Part shown: positions 62,733 through 64,000 of the stretch, piece after piece
How the letters are laid out: each line of letters starts with the position of its first letter
Numbering within the stretch: the stretch's first letter is position 1
Assembly: GCA_027941995.1 (NCBI GenBank)
Contig: CP115966.1
Location: forward strand, 1,178,001 to 1,242,000
Origin: Erythrobacteraceae bacterium WH01K
GTDB taxonomy: Bacteria > Pseudomonadota > Alphaproteobacteria > Sphingomonadales > Sphingomonadaceae
Direction of reading: 5' to 3'
Length of the DNA: 64,000 nucleotides
The notes under the pieces: model-generated
Database searches by the model: none
Seen by the model: only the letters and a program-made list of their open reading frames with translations
What the model was told of the DNA's origin: nothing
Position numbers and translations under genes: made by a program

Positions 62733-63438
62733 TCACGATCCTGCCGCGCCCACTCGCATCGTACTCGTCGGGGCGACGGGCCTGGTGGGCCGGGCCGTCA
62801 TGGAAGCGTGCGTCGGCCGCGAGGATGTGCGTCTCGTCGCTATCTCCCGCCGCGAGGCCCCCATGCCCGATGGCGCGCGGATGGAGATGTTCGTGGCCGA
62901 TCCCGCCGAATGGGGCCATGTCTTGAAGAAAGTCCGGGCGGAGGTCCTGGTGAGCGCGCTGGGCACCACGATCCGCAAGGTCGGCGGCGACAAGGACGCG
63001 TTTTATGCCGTCGATCACGACCTGGTGCTGCAAACGGCGCGAGCCGCGCATGATGCGGGACTGGAACGGATGGTCAGCGTCAGTTCGGTCGGGGCGAATG
63101 CGTTCTCCGACAATTTCTACCTCAAGACGAAGGGCGAGACGGAAAAGGCACTGGCCAAGGTCGGCTTTCGCCGGCTGGACATCCTGCGCCCGGGGCTTCT
63201 TCGCGGAACGCGCAAGGCGGACCTGCGCCCGCTGGAAGGGCTGGGGCGTATCGCCAGCCCGGTGGCCGACCTGGTCCTGCGCGGCAAATACGAGAAATAC
63301 CGCTCGATCCACGCCTCGACCATGGCGCACGCCGTGCTTGCGCTGGCCAAGCGGCGGACGCAGGGCAAGTTCGTGCATGAACACGAAGGCCTGCAGCGCG
63401 CGGCAAAGATGCTGCCCGAATTGGGCGGGGACGAGTAG
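62725..63438 (+). CDS. NAD(P)-binding oxidoreductase (HTATIP2/TIP30-like)
   Basis: 237 residues. Rossmann start [58 protein letters not shown] and [11 protein letters not shown] are the atypical SDR pattern shared with human HTATIP2/TIP30. Probably cytosolic with unknown substrate. Overlaps the dgt stop, so it is likely an operon with dgt. A terminator follows. Confidence 0.85.
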   Translation: MSDHDPAAPTRIVLVGATGLVGRAVMEACVGREDVRLVAISRREAPMPDGARMEMFVADPAEWGHVLKKVRAEVLVSALGTTIRKVGGDKDAFYAVDHDLVLQTARAAHDAGLERMVSVSSVGANAFSDNFYLKTKGETEKALAKVGFRRLDILRPGLLRGTRKADLRPLEGLGRIASPVADLVLRGKYEKYRSIHASTMAHAVLALAKRRTQGKFVHEHEGLQRAAKMLPELGGDE

Positions 63439-63467
63439 CGCTCCCCAAGGCCCGACGAGGCGGATAC

Positions 63468-63500
63468 GAAAACGCCCGCCGGATCAGGGGCGGGCGTTTC
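63468..63500. terminator. Bidirectional rho-independent terminator
   Basis: AAACGCCCGCC with GGCGGGCGTTT around GGATCAGG, flanked by A and T runs on both sides, between the convergent TIP30-like gene and the entericidin-type gene. Confidence 0.93.
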
Positions 63501-63521
63501 GTTGCGTTCCGGTGGGCCGGA

Positions 63522-63650
63522 TCAGATGGCGCGGTCGCCTGCTTCACCGACGGATTCGATGTCGCGGCCCGCGCCCTTGACCGTGTTACAGGCCGTTGCG
63601 GTAAGAGCGATCGAAGCGATGCCAGCGGCGAGAAGTACCTTGCGAACCAT
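63522..63650 (-). CDS. Entericidin A/B family lipoprotein (42 residues)
   Basis: A 42-residue protein too short for routine ORF lists: MVRKVLLAAGIASIALTATAC gives a signal and lipobox TATAC (Cys21), then NTVKGAGRDIESVGEAGDRAI. The Cys-Asn-Thr-Val-x-Gly-Ala-Gly-x-Asp-Ile block is the entericidin (EcnA/EcnB) signature. These toxin/antidote-like lipoproteins are stress-linked in enterobacteria; in alphaproteobacteria the role is unclear. Faces the bidirectional terminator. Confidence 0.85.
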   Translation of the reverse strand: MVRKVLLAAGIASIALTATACNTVKGAGRDIESVGEAGDRAI

Positions 63651-63748
63651 TGAATATTCCTTTCATCAAACAAACGTCGATGCATCCGAACGGACTGCTG
63701 CGCAAAGCACGGCTTCTCGTACGCCCACCTGATAGATGCCCAGATAGA

Positions 63749-63994
63749 ATGCCGATGATCCCCGATTGGTTCCACAAGCTGATATTCGTGAGCGATGCCG
63801 CGCGCGTCGCGCTGGCAGGCGGCGCTTTCCTGCTGCTGGCGCTATTCGCCATGCTGGCGGAGAGATGGCGCAATGCCCGCACCCGAATAGACCGGATCGG
63901 CTGGGTGCCGTGGACGGGCATCTTCCTGTTTTCCGCCGTCATCGGCGGCGGCCTTCTGGCGCTGGCTATCCCTGCCCTGATGCAAGGCGGCTGA
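63749..63994 (+). CDS. Small membrane protein, two helices
   Basis: 81 residues from ATG 63749 (ATG 63755 is an alternative). Two hydrophobic segments (VALAGGAFLLLALFAMLAE and WTGIFLFSAVIGGGLLALAIPAL) around a basic loop. No family recognised. A longer open frame begins upstream at 63650 but its first 33 codons run antisense to the entericidin start region and look non-coding. Divergent from the entericidin gene. Confidence 0.55.
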   Translation: MPMIPDWFHKLIFVSDAARVALAGGAFLLLALFAMLAERWRNARTRIDRIGWVPWTGIFLFSAVIGGGLLALAIPALMQGG

Positions 63995-64000
63995 ACCGCG

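Noticed and set aside
63650-63748. Start of the small membrane protein at 63650
   Set aside because: The first 33 codons are not membrane-like, lie opposite the entericidin leader and have no good ribosome-binding site.

Overview
The window is a gene-dense, high-GC stretch of an alphaproteobacterial chromosome. The gene content points to the Sphingomonadales, most likely the Erythrobacteraceae (inference from remembered family resemblance, not a database search). Supporting signs are a CcrM-type GANTC methylase, the ChvG/ChvI kinase pair next to a short HPr kinase, RapZ, a mannose-type EIIA and HPr, a tiny aa3 oxidase subunit IV, many TTG/GTG starts and two alphaproteobacterial SOS boxes (GTTC-N7-GTTC). 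I see no transposase, integrase, prophage, CRISPR array or rRNA operon. Almost every gene is a chromosomal housekeeping gene.

Layout. 1-9.0 kb: 3' end of hisZ, an aldo/keto reductase, purA, an L,D-transpeptidase, a winged-helix regulator behind an SOS box, then a leftward argH / small lipoprotein / lysA / siroheme-synthase run and a TlpA-type thioredoxin. 9.0-17 kb: tRNA-Val(UAC), asparaginase, an MDR reductase, truA-fmt facing recR-def, a Csp-like copper protein and rmuC with its own SOS box. 17-24.5 kb: trmH-like gene, ptsH, EIIA, rapZ, hprK, chvG, chvI and divergent pckA, a carbon/envelope signalling cluster. 24.6-33 kb: two DUF937 proteins, a cNMP-domain flavoprotein without the thioredoxin reductase CxxC, two metallopeptidase-like exported proteins, DUF3597, tonB behind a Zur-like dyad, and an alpha/beta hydrolase. 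33-42.8 kb: two class V cysteine desulfurases with a 2Fe-2S ferredoxin, a DUF4349 lipoprotein, a DJ-1/PfpI protein, parC, then cca, a Nudix hydrolase, DUF1285 and an acetyltransferase. 42.9-54 kb: PQQ-type sugar dehydrogenase, rnhB, two SDRs, a Ca2+/Na+ antiporter, ccrM, a flavin reductase, folP, a PhoD-like phosphatase and an NtrC-type regulator with an altered GAFTGA loop. 54.3-64 kb: aa3 oxidase subunit IV and the pntAA...pntAB-pntB transhydrogenase operon, which is split by extra genes and carries a duplication, then a hydrolase, racemase, dgt, an oxidoreductase and an entericidin-type lipoprotein.

The most interesting points are: (1) the ccrM control region, with five GANTC sites (four of them paired into two inverted repeats), a perfect TATAAT and a perfect DnaA box just before the start codon; (2) the pnt operon, where the 3' end of pntAA is repeated 999 bp downstream and fused to a degenerate pntAB start, bracketing a lower-GC secreted-protein gene; (3) SOS boxes in front of rmuC and an unusual winged-helix protein; (4) several proteins with a conserved functional motif replaced or cut short (GAFPGA regulator, siroheme synthase with a SUMT stub, TrxR-like flavoprotein lacking CxxC); and (5) a cysteine desulfurase with no standard start codon.
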